From Pedobacter africanus (lineage in GTDB: Bacteria; Bacteroidota; Bacteroidia; Sphingobacteriales; Sphingobacteriaceae): a stretch of DNA of 64,000 nucleotides. The notes below the pieces were generated by a model. The model saw nothing but the letters and a program-made list of their open reading frames with translations. It had not been told where the DNA came from and ran no database searches. Shown piece by piece: positions 52,880 to 61,213 of the stretch; position 1 is the first letter of the stretch; the number at the start of each line of letters is the position of its first letter. Both the position numbers and the translations under genes were made by a program. Where the stretch lies: positions 62,001-126,000 of the forward strand of contig NZ_FWXT01000001.1 of assembly GCF_900176535.1 (NCBI RefSeq). Reading direction: 5' to 3'.

Positions 52880-52910
52880 TTTGGCATTACATTCAGTGAT
52901 TTTGGCATAA
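52880..52910. promoter_or_regulatory. Direct repeat TTTGGCATWA, 21 bp apart
   Basis: TTTGGCATTA at 52880-52889 and TTTGGCATAA at 52901-52910, spaced by two helix turns, upstream of the inverted repeat and sigma gene. A regulator site is plausible. The second copy lies in a hairpin GTGATTT-TGGCAT-AAATCAC (52896-52915) just after the GH97 stop, which is an alternative reading. Confidence 0.3.
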
Positions 52911-52927
52911 ATCACAAAGCAGATTAT

Positions 52928-54808
52928 TTACAGGCCAAATCTGGCTATGTATCCACCACCTTCTCCGAGCTCAAGCTCGATACTGTCGGCTTTACCATAG
53001 GTTTTGTTTTCCAGTGTTAATGCACCTGTATTCCCTTGTGTGTCTTTCACCTCCAAGGTTTGATACGCATCACGAACAAGAAAAGACAAAGGAATATTCA
53101 GTTTTTTAGGTTTTGAACCGTTTATTACGGCCAGGAACCAGGTATCGCCCTTCCGACGGGCATAAACTGCAGCCTCTCCTATTGCCGATCCCGGTAAAAC
53201 GATGGTTTCATCCCAAATGGATGGAATGCTTTTGATCATTTCCACCGCAGGGTTGTTCAGCAGGTTTTGCGGACTGGCAGCATACGTCAGCAAAGGGGCA
53301 CTGAAAATTGCAGCTGTAGCAATCTGGTGTGCCCATGTGGTATTCTTACGTCGCTCACCAAAATGTACCGGCGTATATTCGGCATGTCCGGCAATAAAAC
53401 GGGTAAAAGGAAGGGTTACGTTATGCCCGGCCCTATCGGCCAGTTTACTGGCTTCCATCCCCTTAACTGCTTCACGGGTGAGTTCATTTGGCCAGGTACG
53501 TTCTGTACCGGTAGGTTTATTTGCCCCGTGAAAGTCTAACATCAGCTGCAAAGCCGCTGTTTCTTTAAGGATGTCCTGGTACAGGTCTACTACATCCTTA
53601 CCTTCGTGGTCAAAGAAATCCAGTTTCAGACCGGCAATGCCCATGTCATGGCACTTCTTAAAGAAGGCCTGTCTTTTGCCCGCATCCCATAAATCTTTTG
53701 AATGTTCCCAGAGCCAGATCCCCACTCCTTTTTCTTTTGAATAATTCACCAGGTCCTGCAGTTCATTGTCGCTCCAGCGCCTCCAAAACCCTTCCAGGAT
53801 ATTGTGCTTAAACCCTAGTTCTGCAGCCATTCTTGAAAACTCCTTCATATTGGCCACGCTACTTTCGCCGCCATCGTCCAGGTATTTCCATACTGCAGGC
53901 CCTGGTTTTATCCATGCTGTTTTGATTCCTTCAGGAAACAGTTGTTTATCGGGTGGCGGACAAAGGTTATGCACCATATCATTGTTGACCAGGCTATTCA
54001 GGTTCTCTGCAATCATAATTACCCGCCATGGTGTATGAATGGTTCCGGTAATTGCCGCGGGTTTTGAACGTTTCAAGGTGTCTTCCGGACTATAGCGCAG
54101 TTTATAAGGATATGAGGTAGGCTGGTTTTGCGGCAAGCGCAGCACCATTCCCCGTCTTCCATTGCTTTGCAAAGCCATACCACCATAATTTTTAAGATCT
54201 GCCTCGGTTATAGCCACATATAGCTTGCTGCCAGGCAGCTGAAACGTAACTGAAGGTGCTGCCCATTGCCCGGCTTTTACCGTATCCAATAACCTCTTTT
54301 CATAAACACCCTCATAATGCATGTATAAGTCGTGATACCAGGCGGCAGTGCCTTTTGGCAAGGTAAATACCGTAGCCTCGTCTGCAATTCTCTTCTGTTG
54401 TTCTTTACCTGGAACGATTAGCCTGAAAGCAGCGCCATCATTAAAAACACGCACGTCTAAAAAATAATTCAGGCTTCCTTTTGAAACAGGGATTTTTGCA
54501 CCTTTATAATGGTTACGGGCAGTTGAATGTGCGCCATACCATGGATATTGTTCGTTGAGCTCATAAACTTCGGCCTTGCCCAAAGTTACCCCCTCTGTAA
54601 TGGTGGCTAAATCCAAAGCCATGCTGATAGCAGAAGGTTCAATTACCTTGATATTATTGCCGGAAATGAAATAGCTTAGTTTGTTCTTTTGTACAGAAAG
54701 GTTAAACGATATTTTCTGATTGGGGCTTTTTACCACAATATTGGTCTGTGAAGAAGCTTTTGCTGCCACCAACAGCAGCAGCAAAAGCAGGTAATTAATC
54801 CTAACCAT
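52928..54808 (-). CDS. Exported GH97 alpha-glycosidase
   Basis: A 626-residue enzyme. ATG 54808 (MVRINYLLLLLLLVAAK) is used; the longer frame starts with TTG. N-terminal beta-super-sandwich (VVKSPNQKISFNLSVQKNKL), then the barrel with PGPAVWKYLDDGGESSVANM, FWRRWSDNELQDL, GIAGLKLDFFDHEGKDVVDL (Asp399 is a candidate nucleophile), LMLDFHGANKPTGTERTWPNEL and DRAGHNVTLPFTRFIAGHAEYTP. GH97 contains inverting alpha-glucosidases and retaining alpha-galactosidases; the KLDFFD motif favours the retaining kind, but I am not certain. It is 12 bp after SusD2. Confidence 0.92.
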   Translation of the reverse strand: MVRINYLLLLLLLVAAKASSQTNIVVKSPNQKISFNLSVQKNKLSYFISGNNIKVIEPSAISMALDLATITEGVTLGKAEVYELNEQYPWYGAHSTARNHYKGAKIPVSKGSLNYFLDVRVFNDGAAFRLIVPGKEQQKRIADEATVFTLPKGTAAWYHDLYMHYEGVYEKRLLDTVKAGQWAAPSVTFQLPGSKLYVAITEADLKNYGGMALQSNGRRGMVLRLPQNQPTSYPYKLRYSPEDTLKRSKPAAITGTIHTPWRVIMIAENLNSLVNNDMVHNLCPPPDKQLFPEGIKTAWIKPGPAVWKYLDDGGESSVANMKEFSRMAAELGFKHNILEGFWRRWSDNELQDLVNYSKEKGVGIWLWEHSKDLWDAGKRQAFFKKCHDMGIAGLKLDFFDHEGKDVVDLYQDILKETAALQLMLDFHGANKPTGTERTWPNELTREAVKGMEASKLADRAGHNVTLPFTRFIAGHAEYTPVHFGERRKNTTWAHQIATAAIFSAPLLTYAASPQNLLNNPAVEMIKSIPSIWDETIVLPGSAIGEAAVYARRKGDTWFLAVINGSKPKKLNIPLSFLVRDAYQTLEVKDTQGNTGALTLENKTYGKADSIELELGEGGGYIARFGL

Positions 54809-54820
54809 AACCAAATATAT

Positions 54821-56287
54821 TTACAAAAAGTCAGGATTCTGTGTCCAAACGTTCCTCATGATATCCATCTGCCCGAGAGGTATCGGGAACAGGTAAGATT
54901 TGAATTTACGTTTTGCCCCCGCGTTATTGTAAGGTATTTGAGGGATAACCTGGGCTGCAATCTTCCAGCGGATCAGGTCGTTATAGCGCAAACCTTCGAA
55001 AGCGAGCTCCACGCGGCGCTCATTTCTGATGATCTCGCGAGTGAGTGCCAGTTTAGGCGGCATATTTACACCAGGCCTTGCCCTTACATCGTTCAAGGCT
55101 TTCAACGCGCGGCTGTCTGCGCCTTGCCCGCTTTCAAACATGGCTTCAGCATACATCAGCAAAAAGTCTGCATAGCGGATCTTTATCATGTGCTGATCGC
55201 TCAACGTTGCCCCAGAAGCATTATTTATGGAAAGGTTTACCCATTTTTTAATGGCCATCCCGGTATAAGGGATCTGCCCCTCAGCTGTACTTCCCAATTG
55301 TTTAAAACCCGCGGGATTATAAGCCCATGGATCGCCCGCTTCGAAAATGGTCATTTTCCTGCGCGGATCGTTGGGTTCATAGGCGTTTCTCATTTCTACT
55401 GTTGGAAATATAGACATACGTCCGCCGATTACCTGATCCAGCGAATGATAATCATCTGGGGCACGGAACTGTACCGAGAACATGATTTCCTTATTGTTGG
55501 CCTGGCCGCCAAAGAAAATACCTGCATAATCTGGTGCCAGCTGGAAAGGATTGGCAGGATCGCCAATCAGGCTCCATGCTGTGGTAGCCGCCTCGCCAAA
55601 ACGCTCATTGTTTAACAGCACTCTTGTTTTTAAAGCAATAGCCGCACCTTTAACTGCACGCCCGTCTGTATAGGCAATTTGCGGCAGATTGGCAATGGCA
55701 TAGTCAATGTCCTTGAGGATCTGGGTAACAACATCAGCTTTCGGCGAACGTGGGGTATTTAAAAAATCTCCCCCTGGTACTGCAGGTTGTAAAATCAGGG
55801 GCAGATCGCCATAAAGCTGCGTCAGTTCGTTATAATAATAAGCCCTCAGGAACATCGCTTCGGCCTTCATCTTTTTATTGGTTGACTCAAGCAGATTTGG
55901 CACACGGTCTACATTGGCCAGAAAATAATTGCATGCTGCAATCCCCTGAAAGCCAAAAGTAAAGGTCTTGCTTATAATACCAGTTGTGGCAGAGTTGTGA
56001 TCGCCCCGCATCACCACATCAAAGGACTCATAACCCGATGTATTCGAGGCATTGTCCGACAGTGCTTCCCAATACAGGCCATTTCCACTCTGGTTTTTGC
56101 CATTGGAAAAAATAGGTTCTTTGAGTTTGGCATAGCAAGCTACCAGGGCTTTATTGGCCTCTCCCTCTGTACGCCAGTAGTTCTCTTCTTTAGGGTTGGA
56201 AAGCGGATCCTTGTCCAGTTCTTTTTTGCAGGATATGGCCAGCGCAGCCAATATCAACAGCATTCCGGTTTTTATTTTTAGTTTCAT
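54821..56287 (-). CDS. SusD/RagB-family glycan-binding lipoprotein (pair 2)
   Basis: A 488-residue outer-membrane lipoprotein with signal peptide and lipobox ALAISC (Cys20). The mature start KKELDKDPLSNPKEENYWRT and the C-terminal RNERRVELAFEGLRYNDLIRW match the family and SusD1. The gene lies 11 bp after SusC2 and before GH97, and should form the glycan-capture half of the second transporter. Confidence 0.95.
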   Translation of the reverse strand: MKLKIKTGMLLILAALAISCKKELDKDPLSNPKEENYWRTEGEANKALVACYAKLKEPIFSNGKNQSGNGLYWEALSDNASNTSGYESFDVVMRGDHNSATTGIISKTFTFGFQGIAACNYFLANVDRVPNLLESTNKKMKAEAMFLRAYYYNELTQLYGDLPLILQPAVPGGDFLNTPRSPKADVVTQILKDIDYAIANLPQIAYTDGRAVKGAAIALKTRVLLNNERFGEAATTAWSLIGDPANPFQLAPDYAGIFFGGQANNKEIMFSVQFRAPDDYHSLDQVIGGRMSIFPTVEMRNAYEPNDPRRKMTIFEAGDPWAYNPAGFKQLGSTAEGQIPYTGMAIKKWVNLSINNASGATLSDQHMIKIRYADFLLMYAEAMFESGQGADSRALKALNDVRARPGVNMPPKLALTREIIRNERRVELAFEGLRYNDLIRWKIAAQVIPQIPYNNAGAKRKFKSYLFPIPLGQMDIMRNVWTQNPDFL

Positions 56288-56298
56288 GTTATTCCTGT

Positions 56299-59200
56299 TT
56301 AAAGCGTAACCTTAAGTCCGAATGAATAAATTTTTGCCTGCGGGTAAATGGCTGCCCTTCCGTTTGCCGAAGCCCTTTCCGGGTCACTTCCTTCAAAGAA
56401 ATTGGTGAAGGTAAGCAGATTATCACCCGACACATATAACCTTAGGGCCTGAATTTTTGCCTTGTTCAGCAATTTGGCTGGCAGGTTATAACCCAGCTGC
56501 AGGTTCTTTAACCTCAGGTAAGAAGCATCCTGTAACCACCAGTCAGAAACCTGTGTATTCGGCGCATAGAGCTCATTAAAAATATGTGGAATGGTATTGG
56601 AAGTCCCTTCGCCGTCCCAGGCATTTCTCCAGAAAGTAGGTGGCGGCCCCGCTTGTCTGAAAGGCGCAATTCCCCATTCCCTTACATAAATTTTACGTCC
56701 CTGTACCCCCTGGAAAAAGAAGCTGAGGTCAAAGTTTTTGTAATCGGCATTTACTGTTAAACCGTAATTAAATTTGGGAAAAGCCCCGCCCACCACTACA
56801 CGGTCATCCGTTGTTATTTTACCATCTGGCACACCATTCGGCCCGCTTACGTCCCTATACTTCATATCGCCCGGTTTTGGTTTTACCAATGGAGTCGGTC
56901 CATTGTCAATCTCTGCCTGATTCTGATAAATCCCATCAAACAGGTACATATAAAAAGAGTTGTAAGGCAAGCCTTCCTGCCTGATGTAACCATTGGAATT
57001 GTCTATTTCACGTGCGCCAAACTTTACCAGTTTATTTTTATAGGTTTCAAAATTACCCTGTACCTTATAACGGAAATCATTTATTTTACCCTGATAGCCC
57101 AGCAGGAACTCAAAACCAGTGTTTTTCATTTCTCCGTTGTTTACCGTTGGCCCGGCAAGACCAATAAAATCAGGCACCTGTAGTTCTCTTAAAATATCTG
57201 TAGTCCGTTTGTTGTACCATTCTACCGAACCAGACAAACTTGAGTTGAACAAACTGAAATCCAGACCTAAATTGGTAACCGTTGTGGTTTCCCATTGTAC
57301 ATTGCGGTTGATTAGGTCGGTTTGGGTAACCCCCTGCTGTAAACTACCCCCTATAAAATAGAGATAAGGGTTTAAAACCGATTGATATGGATAAGGCATC
57401 GCTTCCCCTAAAAGCGTACGGTTTACGTTCTGGTTACCTACCTGTCCCCAGGATGCCCTTGCTTTTAGGCTATTGATCCAGTTTACATCTTTAAGAAAAT
57501 CTTCCTGGTTGATCCTCCATCCTGCTGATGCCGAAGGGAAAAAGCCCCATTTATTTCCTGTTGGGAAACGTGAAGAACCATCATAGCGGAAATTTAGTTC
57601 TAAAAGGTATTTTTCTTTATAATCGTAGTTTAACCTTCCAAACAGGGATTGCAAGGCCCACTCATAGCTAAAGCCTTCAACGGTTTGTCCGCCTGGTTCA
57701 AAAATACTTGGGTCCAGCAGGTCATCTGATGGTGCATTTCTTTTAAAACCCTGCAAGCGGTCGTACCTGAAGGTTTCCTGACTAACGCCAAGCAATGCAT
57801 TCAGGTTATGGTTTTCTGCAATTTTTTTGTTGTAGTTCAGGGTTCCGAAAATCGTGTACTGTACGTCCTTGTCATCGCGGACCGTCAGGTTGTTTTCACC
57901 AACCGTTCCATTCCACTGCGTGTTGTACAAGTAGCTGCCATTGGTTTCTGGCAGGAACATGTATCCTGGAACACCAACGATATGCACCTTGGTTTCTCTT
58001 TCATTGTATTTTACGGCACCTTTGATCTCGCCTTTTAAGCCTGGAAGGATGTCCACGTTCAAATAAGCAGAAGCCAAAGCATAGTGGTTATTCAGGTACC
58101 TCCCACCGTTTTCGGCCATGGCTACCGGGTTTTTATTACCGCCTTCAAATATATAGGCTTTGGCGGCATATCTTCCGCTACCGTCGGGTAACTTAGGGGT
58201 AAATGTAGGGTGAGCGGCAAGGGCGCTCAGGATCTGATCTTCGGTGGAATTCCCATCAAAATTTCCGTTTAGTGCCGTTTCATTACGTTTTCCTTTTGAG
58301 AAGGAAATATTGGTTCCGAAAGTTACCCTTTTGTTCAGCTCCGTTTTGAAGTTAAATTGTGCATCGTAACGTTTGTAACCAGTGGCAATCAGCATACCAT
58401 CCTGATCCAGATAGCCCGCACCAAAATTATAGGTTGTACCTTCTTTACCTCCGTTTACACTCAGATAGTGCTGCTGCATAGGCGCTTTACGGAAAATCGC
58501 ATCCATCCAATCAAAACTAGGGTACTGAGCAGGATTGGTAATCGCACCCTGACGATAAGCTTCAATTTGTGCAGGCGTATAACGCTGATTGGTACTTGTT
58601 CCGGTATGATCAATTGCCTTGTTCAGCAATTCCATAAACTCTACAGAATTGGTAATCCTGTCGTACATGGAAGTGGCACGCTGGCTACCAAAATTATAGT
58701 TGTAGTCGACATTTAACCTGCCGGCCTTACCTGCTTTTGTGGTCACCAAAATTACACCATTTGCTGCCCTGGATCCATAAATGGCTGCAGAAGCGGCATC
58801 TTTCAGCACTGATACATTTTCAATTTGATTGGGGTTCACATTATTTAAATCCCCTTCAACTCCATCAATTAAAATGAGTGGGTTATTGCTGGCCTTACTG
58901 AACGTGCCCATACCACGAATCTGGATACTTGCGGCCTCCGCTCCCGGCTGTCCGGAATTCTGGGTTACCTGTACACCAGGCATACGGCCCTGTAGCAAAG
59001 ATGTTGTATTGGGTGCCTGGCGGGTGGTAAGCTCATTACCAGAAACAGAAGCAACAGCTCCTGTCAGGTTCACTTTTTTCTGGGTACCATAGCCCACCAC
59101 TACCACTTCCGTAAGCGCTTTATCTTCTTCCTTCATGACTACATTGAAGCTGGTCCTGTTGTTTACCTGGACTTCCTGTGGGGCGAAACCAATAAAAGTA

Positions 59201-59748
59201 AAAACAAGCGTTCCTGAACCGTCGGGCAGTGTCAATGCAAAATTACCATTGCTATCGCTCATGGTTCCGGTATTGCTGCCTTTCAACTTGATGCTTACAC
59301 CCGGCAGCGGCCCACCCTTATCGTCAGTTACCTTGCCCTTAATGTCTATTTTCTGCTGTACAACAGCAGCGTCGTTTACGGCCGACTGGCGCTCCCTTGG
59401 TTTTACAATTACCGCCTTGTCTTTAATCACAAAGGTAAAAGGCTGGTCTTCAAAGCAGCGTTTCAGCACTTCTTCCAACGTCTCATTTTGTACAGAGAGA
59501 TCTATTCTTTTGGCATTCTTCAATGCATTCAGGTCATAAAAGAAATCGTATCCGCTCTGCTTGCGGATTTCCTTAAATAACTGTTCCAGTCGCGCACCTT
59601 TTTGCGACAAAGTGATGCGTTGTGCCCTGCTTGCCTGGGCAAATTGCAAAAATACGGTGACCAGTAATATGGTGGCTATTTTCATCACCAGTAGAAATTT
59701 GTGTACAAAGCCCCTTGGCTTACATACAGATTGTGTGTAAAAGTTCAT
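56299..59748 (-). CDS. SusC/RagA-type TonB-dependent glycan transporter with STN domain (pair 2)
   Basis: An 1149-residue paralogue of SusC1. Leader MNFYTQSVCKPRG, signal (IATILLVTVFLQFAQA), STN domain (ITLSQKGARLEQLFKEIRKQ), carboxypeptidase-like domain (IKGKVTDDKGGPLPGVSIKL), TonB box region (TEVVVVGYGTQKKVNLTGAV), plug and a barrel ending FGLKVTL. SusC1 and SusC2 share their first residues and leader sequence, which argues for an old duplication. It follows fecR2 by 178 bp, a gap that holds the second candidate antisense RNA. Confidence 0.96.
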   Translation of the reverse strand: MNFYTQSVCKPRGFVHKFLLVMKIATILLVTVFLQFAQASRAQRITLSQKGARLEQLFKEIRKQSGYDFFYDLNALKNAKRIDLSVQNETLEEVLKRCFEDQPFTFVIKDKAVIVKPRERQSAVNDAAVVQQKIDIKGKVTDDKGGPLPGVSIKLKGSNTGTMSDSNGNFALTLPDGSGTLVFTFIGFAPQEVQVNNRTSFNVVMKEEDKALTEVVVVGYGTQKKVNLTGAVASVSGNELTTRQAPNTTSLLQGRMPGVQVTQNSGQPGAEAASIQIRGMGTFSKASNNPLILIDGVEGDLNNVNPNQIENVSVLKDAASAAIYGSRAANGVILVTTKAGKAGRLNVDYNYNFGSQRATSMYDRITNSVEFMELLNKAIDHTGTSTNQRYTPAQIEAYRQGAITNPAQYPSFDWMDAIFRKAPMQQHYLSVNGGKEGTTYNFGAGYLDQDGMLIATGYKRYDAQFNFKTELNKRVTFGTNISFSKGKRNETALNGNFDGNSTEDQILSALAAHPTFTPKLPDGSGRYAAKAYIFEGGNKNPVAMAENGGRYLNNHYALASAYLNVDILPGLKGEIKGAVKYNERETKVHIVGVPGYMFLPETNGSYLYNTQWNGTVGENNLTVRDDKDVQYTIFGTLNYNKKIAENHNLNALLGVSQETFRYDRLQGFKRNAPSDDLLDPSIFEPGGQTVEGFSYEWALQSLFGRLNYDYKEKYLLELNFRYDGSSRFPTGNKWGFFPSASAGWRINQEDFLKDVNWINSLKARASWGQVGNQNVNRTLLGEAMPYPYQSVLNPYLYFIGGSLQQGVTQTDLINRNVQWETTTVTNLGLDFSLFNSSLSGSVEWYNKRTTDILRELQVPDFIGLAGPTVNNGEMKNTGFEFLLGYQGKINDFRYKVQGNFETYKNKLVKFGAREIDNSNGYIRQEGLPYNSFYMYLFDGIYQNQAEIDNGPTPLVKPKPGDMKYRDVSGPNGVPDGKITTDDRVVVGGAFPKFNYGLTVNADYKNFDLSFFFQGVQGRKIYVREWGIAPFRQAGPPPTFWRNAWDGEGTSNTIPHIFNELYAPNTQVSDWWLQDASYLRLKNLQLGYNLPAKLLNKAKIQALRLYVSGDNLLTFTNFFEGSDPERASANGRAAIYPQAKIYSFGLKVTL

Positions 59749-59759
59749 ACATTTGGTTA

Positions 59760-59845
59760 GTTGGGGTTTAAACGAAAATTAACTGTTGGAGGGCAATCCC
59801 AGCCATTTTTTTACCGGGGGTGGTTGCTACACTTCCGGTTTTTTT
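59760..59845 (+). ncRNA. Candidate cis-antisense sRNA over the susC2 leader
   Basis: Second copy of the element at 50823-50906. TACATTTG (59748-59755) lies exactly at the susC2 start codon, and about 86 nt later the hairpin ACCGGGGGTG-GTTGCTA-CACTTCCGGT is followed by TTTTTTT (59839-59845). Inside are a small stem GTT-AA/TTAAC and GAGGG-CAAT-CCC, both kept in the other copy. The minus strand instead has an A run after the hairpin, so termination is expected only for the antisense transcript. It ends 81 bp before the fecR2 stop codon. Confidence 0.6.
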
Positions 59846-59926
59846 ATGGCATCATCACCTCAATTTAGGGACTATCCGATATCGTATCTCTTTTTCTCAT
59901 GCTGTTTAAATTTTTGGTTTTGCTGT

Positions 59927-61069
59927 TTATTTTGTTGTATCTGTTACGGTAATACGCTTGCCTTCTATATGGAAATGCACGCTGCCGGTTTCTTCCATAA
60001 TTCCCAATACGGATGAAATATTTTTTGAGCGCGATATGGATCCTCCGAATTTAAGGTGGTCGAATACGCCTTTATAGATTACTTCTACATCGTACCAGCG
60101 GGCTACCTTTCTCATGATGCTTTTCAGGTCTTCCCCATCGAAAATAAAGTCACCTTGCTTCCAGGCGAGCACTGCTTCAAGATCTGCTTTCTTCACCTTT
60201 ATGCCCTTGTTGTCCAATTCGCTTTGTTCTCCTGGCTTTAAAGTTATCTTTTCAGCTTCCGCAGCCGGGATTACACGAACTGAACCTTCAGCAAGGGTAG
60301 TTTTAACACTGCCTTCATCGGCATAACTGTTGATATTAAAATGGGTACCCAGTACATGTACTTCCTGACCGGCGGTTTTAACGATGAAAGGCATTTCCCG
60401 GTTTTTTGCTACTTCGAAATAGCCTTCTCCGGTTAGGGTTACCATCCGCTTATCTCCCACGAACTTTGCAGGGTAGCGCAATGAAGAGGCTGCATTTAGC
60501 CAAACCCGGGTACCGTCGGGAAGATTAATCTGGTATTTGCCCCCTTTAGGGGTTTCAATAGTATTCAATAAATTGGTGCTGGTTTCAGTATCTTCTTTTA
60601 CTGTATAAACCAACTGTCCGTCTGCAGTTTTAGTAATACTTAATCCGGCTTCTTTGGCTATTTCGCCATTGGCAGCATCGGTAAGGGAAATTTTCCGGCC
60701 ATTGGCCAGGGTCAGAAAAGCTTTATCCCCGCCCGGCACGACATCATCTTTTGCGCTGCCATTTGCCATAGGTACATCTTTCTGGCGATTGCCGGTTAAA
60801 TACACAACTGACACCACTAAAAACACTACAGCTGCCCAGGCAGCAGCTTTAAAAAGATATACCTTTCCGGAGGCAGTTTTTTCTAAAGGCCTGGTAGTCT
60901 TTTCAGCCAGTGAGGTCCAGACCTGATCTTTGCTTTTCGTGATGACCTCATGCGCAGGTGCCTGCTGCCGCTCCAGTTCCAGGTACCAGCTTTCCACAAT
61001 TGCTTTTTCTTCTTCAGAGCAATTACCGGATTTATATTTTTCCAATAATTTATGCGGGTCCTTTTGCAT
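59927..61069 (-). CDS. FecR-family anti-sigma factor without adjacent sigma gene (FecR2)
   Basis: A 380-residue paralogue of FecR1. Transmembrane segment about 73-92 (FKAAAWAAVVFLVVSVVY), FecR domain (LLNTIETPKGGKYQINLPDG, VTLTGEGYFEVAKNREMPF, VLGTHFNINSY) and DUF4974-like C-terminus (DLKSIMRKVARWYDVEVIY). No sigma gene precedes it: upstream is the terminator of another operon. It may work with the sigma factor at 52228-52806, or its partner lies elsewhere. Confidence 0.95.
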   Translation of the reverse strand: MQKDPHKLLEKYKSGNCSEEEKAIVESWYLELERQQAPAHEVITKSKDQVWTSLAEKTTRPLEKTASGKVYLFKAAAWAAVVFLVVSVVYLTGNRQKDVPMANGSAKDDVVPGGDKAFLTLANGRKISLTDAANGEIAKEAGLSITKTADGQLVYTVKEDTETSTNLLNTIETPKGGKYQINLPDGTRVWLNAASSLRYPAKFVGDKRMVTLTGEGYFEVAKNREMPFIVKTAGQEVHVLGTHFNINSYADEGSVKTTLAEGSVRVIPAAEAEKITLKPGEQSELDNKGIKVKKADLEAVLAWKQGDFIFDGEDLKSIMRKVARWYDVEVIYKGVFDHLKFGGSISRSKNISSVLGIMEETGSVHFHIEGKRITVTDTTK

Positions 61070-61099
61070 GCCGTTTACCTGTTTTTTGGTTTTATAACA

Positions 61100-61123
61100 G
61101 TATGACAGGAAACTCCGGGGGTA
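61100..61123 (-). promoter_or_regulatory. Conserved block upstream of fecR2
   Basis: In the minus direction TACCCCC, 5 nt, then TTCCTGTCATAC, ending 30 nt before the ATG; compare 52182-52212 before fecR1. After the terminator at 61137-61198, this short region must hold the promoter of the fecR2-susC2-susD2-GH97 genes. Confidence 0.5.
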
Positions 61124-61136
61124 TAGGGTACTCTGT

Positions 61137-61198
61137 TTTTAAAAAAAATAAAAAAAAATACCAACCCCGGCCGGTCTTGCCTTTCAGGGTTGGTATTT
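61137..61198 (-). terminator. Strong intrinsic terminator after the TlpA-like gene
   Basis: In the minus direction a 12-bp stem AAATACCAACCC / GGGTTGGTATTT is followed by a long T-rich run, TTTTTATTTTTTTTAAAAA. It lies 16 bp past the TlpA stop, ends the SusC3-SusD3-TlpA operon and separates it from fecR2. Confidence 0.85.
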
Positions 61199-61213
61199 GA
61201 CAAATGGAGAAGC

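Noticed and set aside
52928..54814. GH97 start at 54814
   Set aside because: TTG codon; ATG 54808 gives the same signal peptide.
16721..61069. Fucoidan (sulfated fucan) PUL
   Set aside because: No sulfatase or sulfatase-maturing enzyme gene is present in the 45 kb of the locus visible here.
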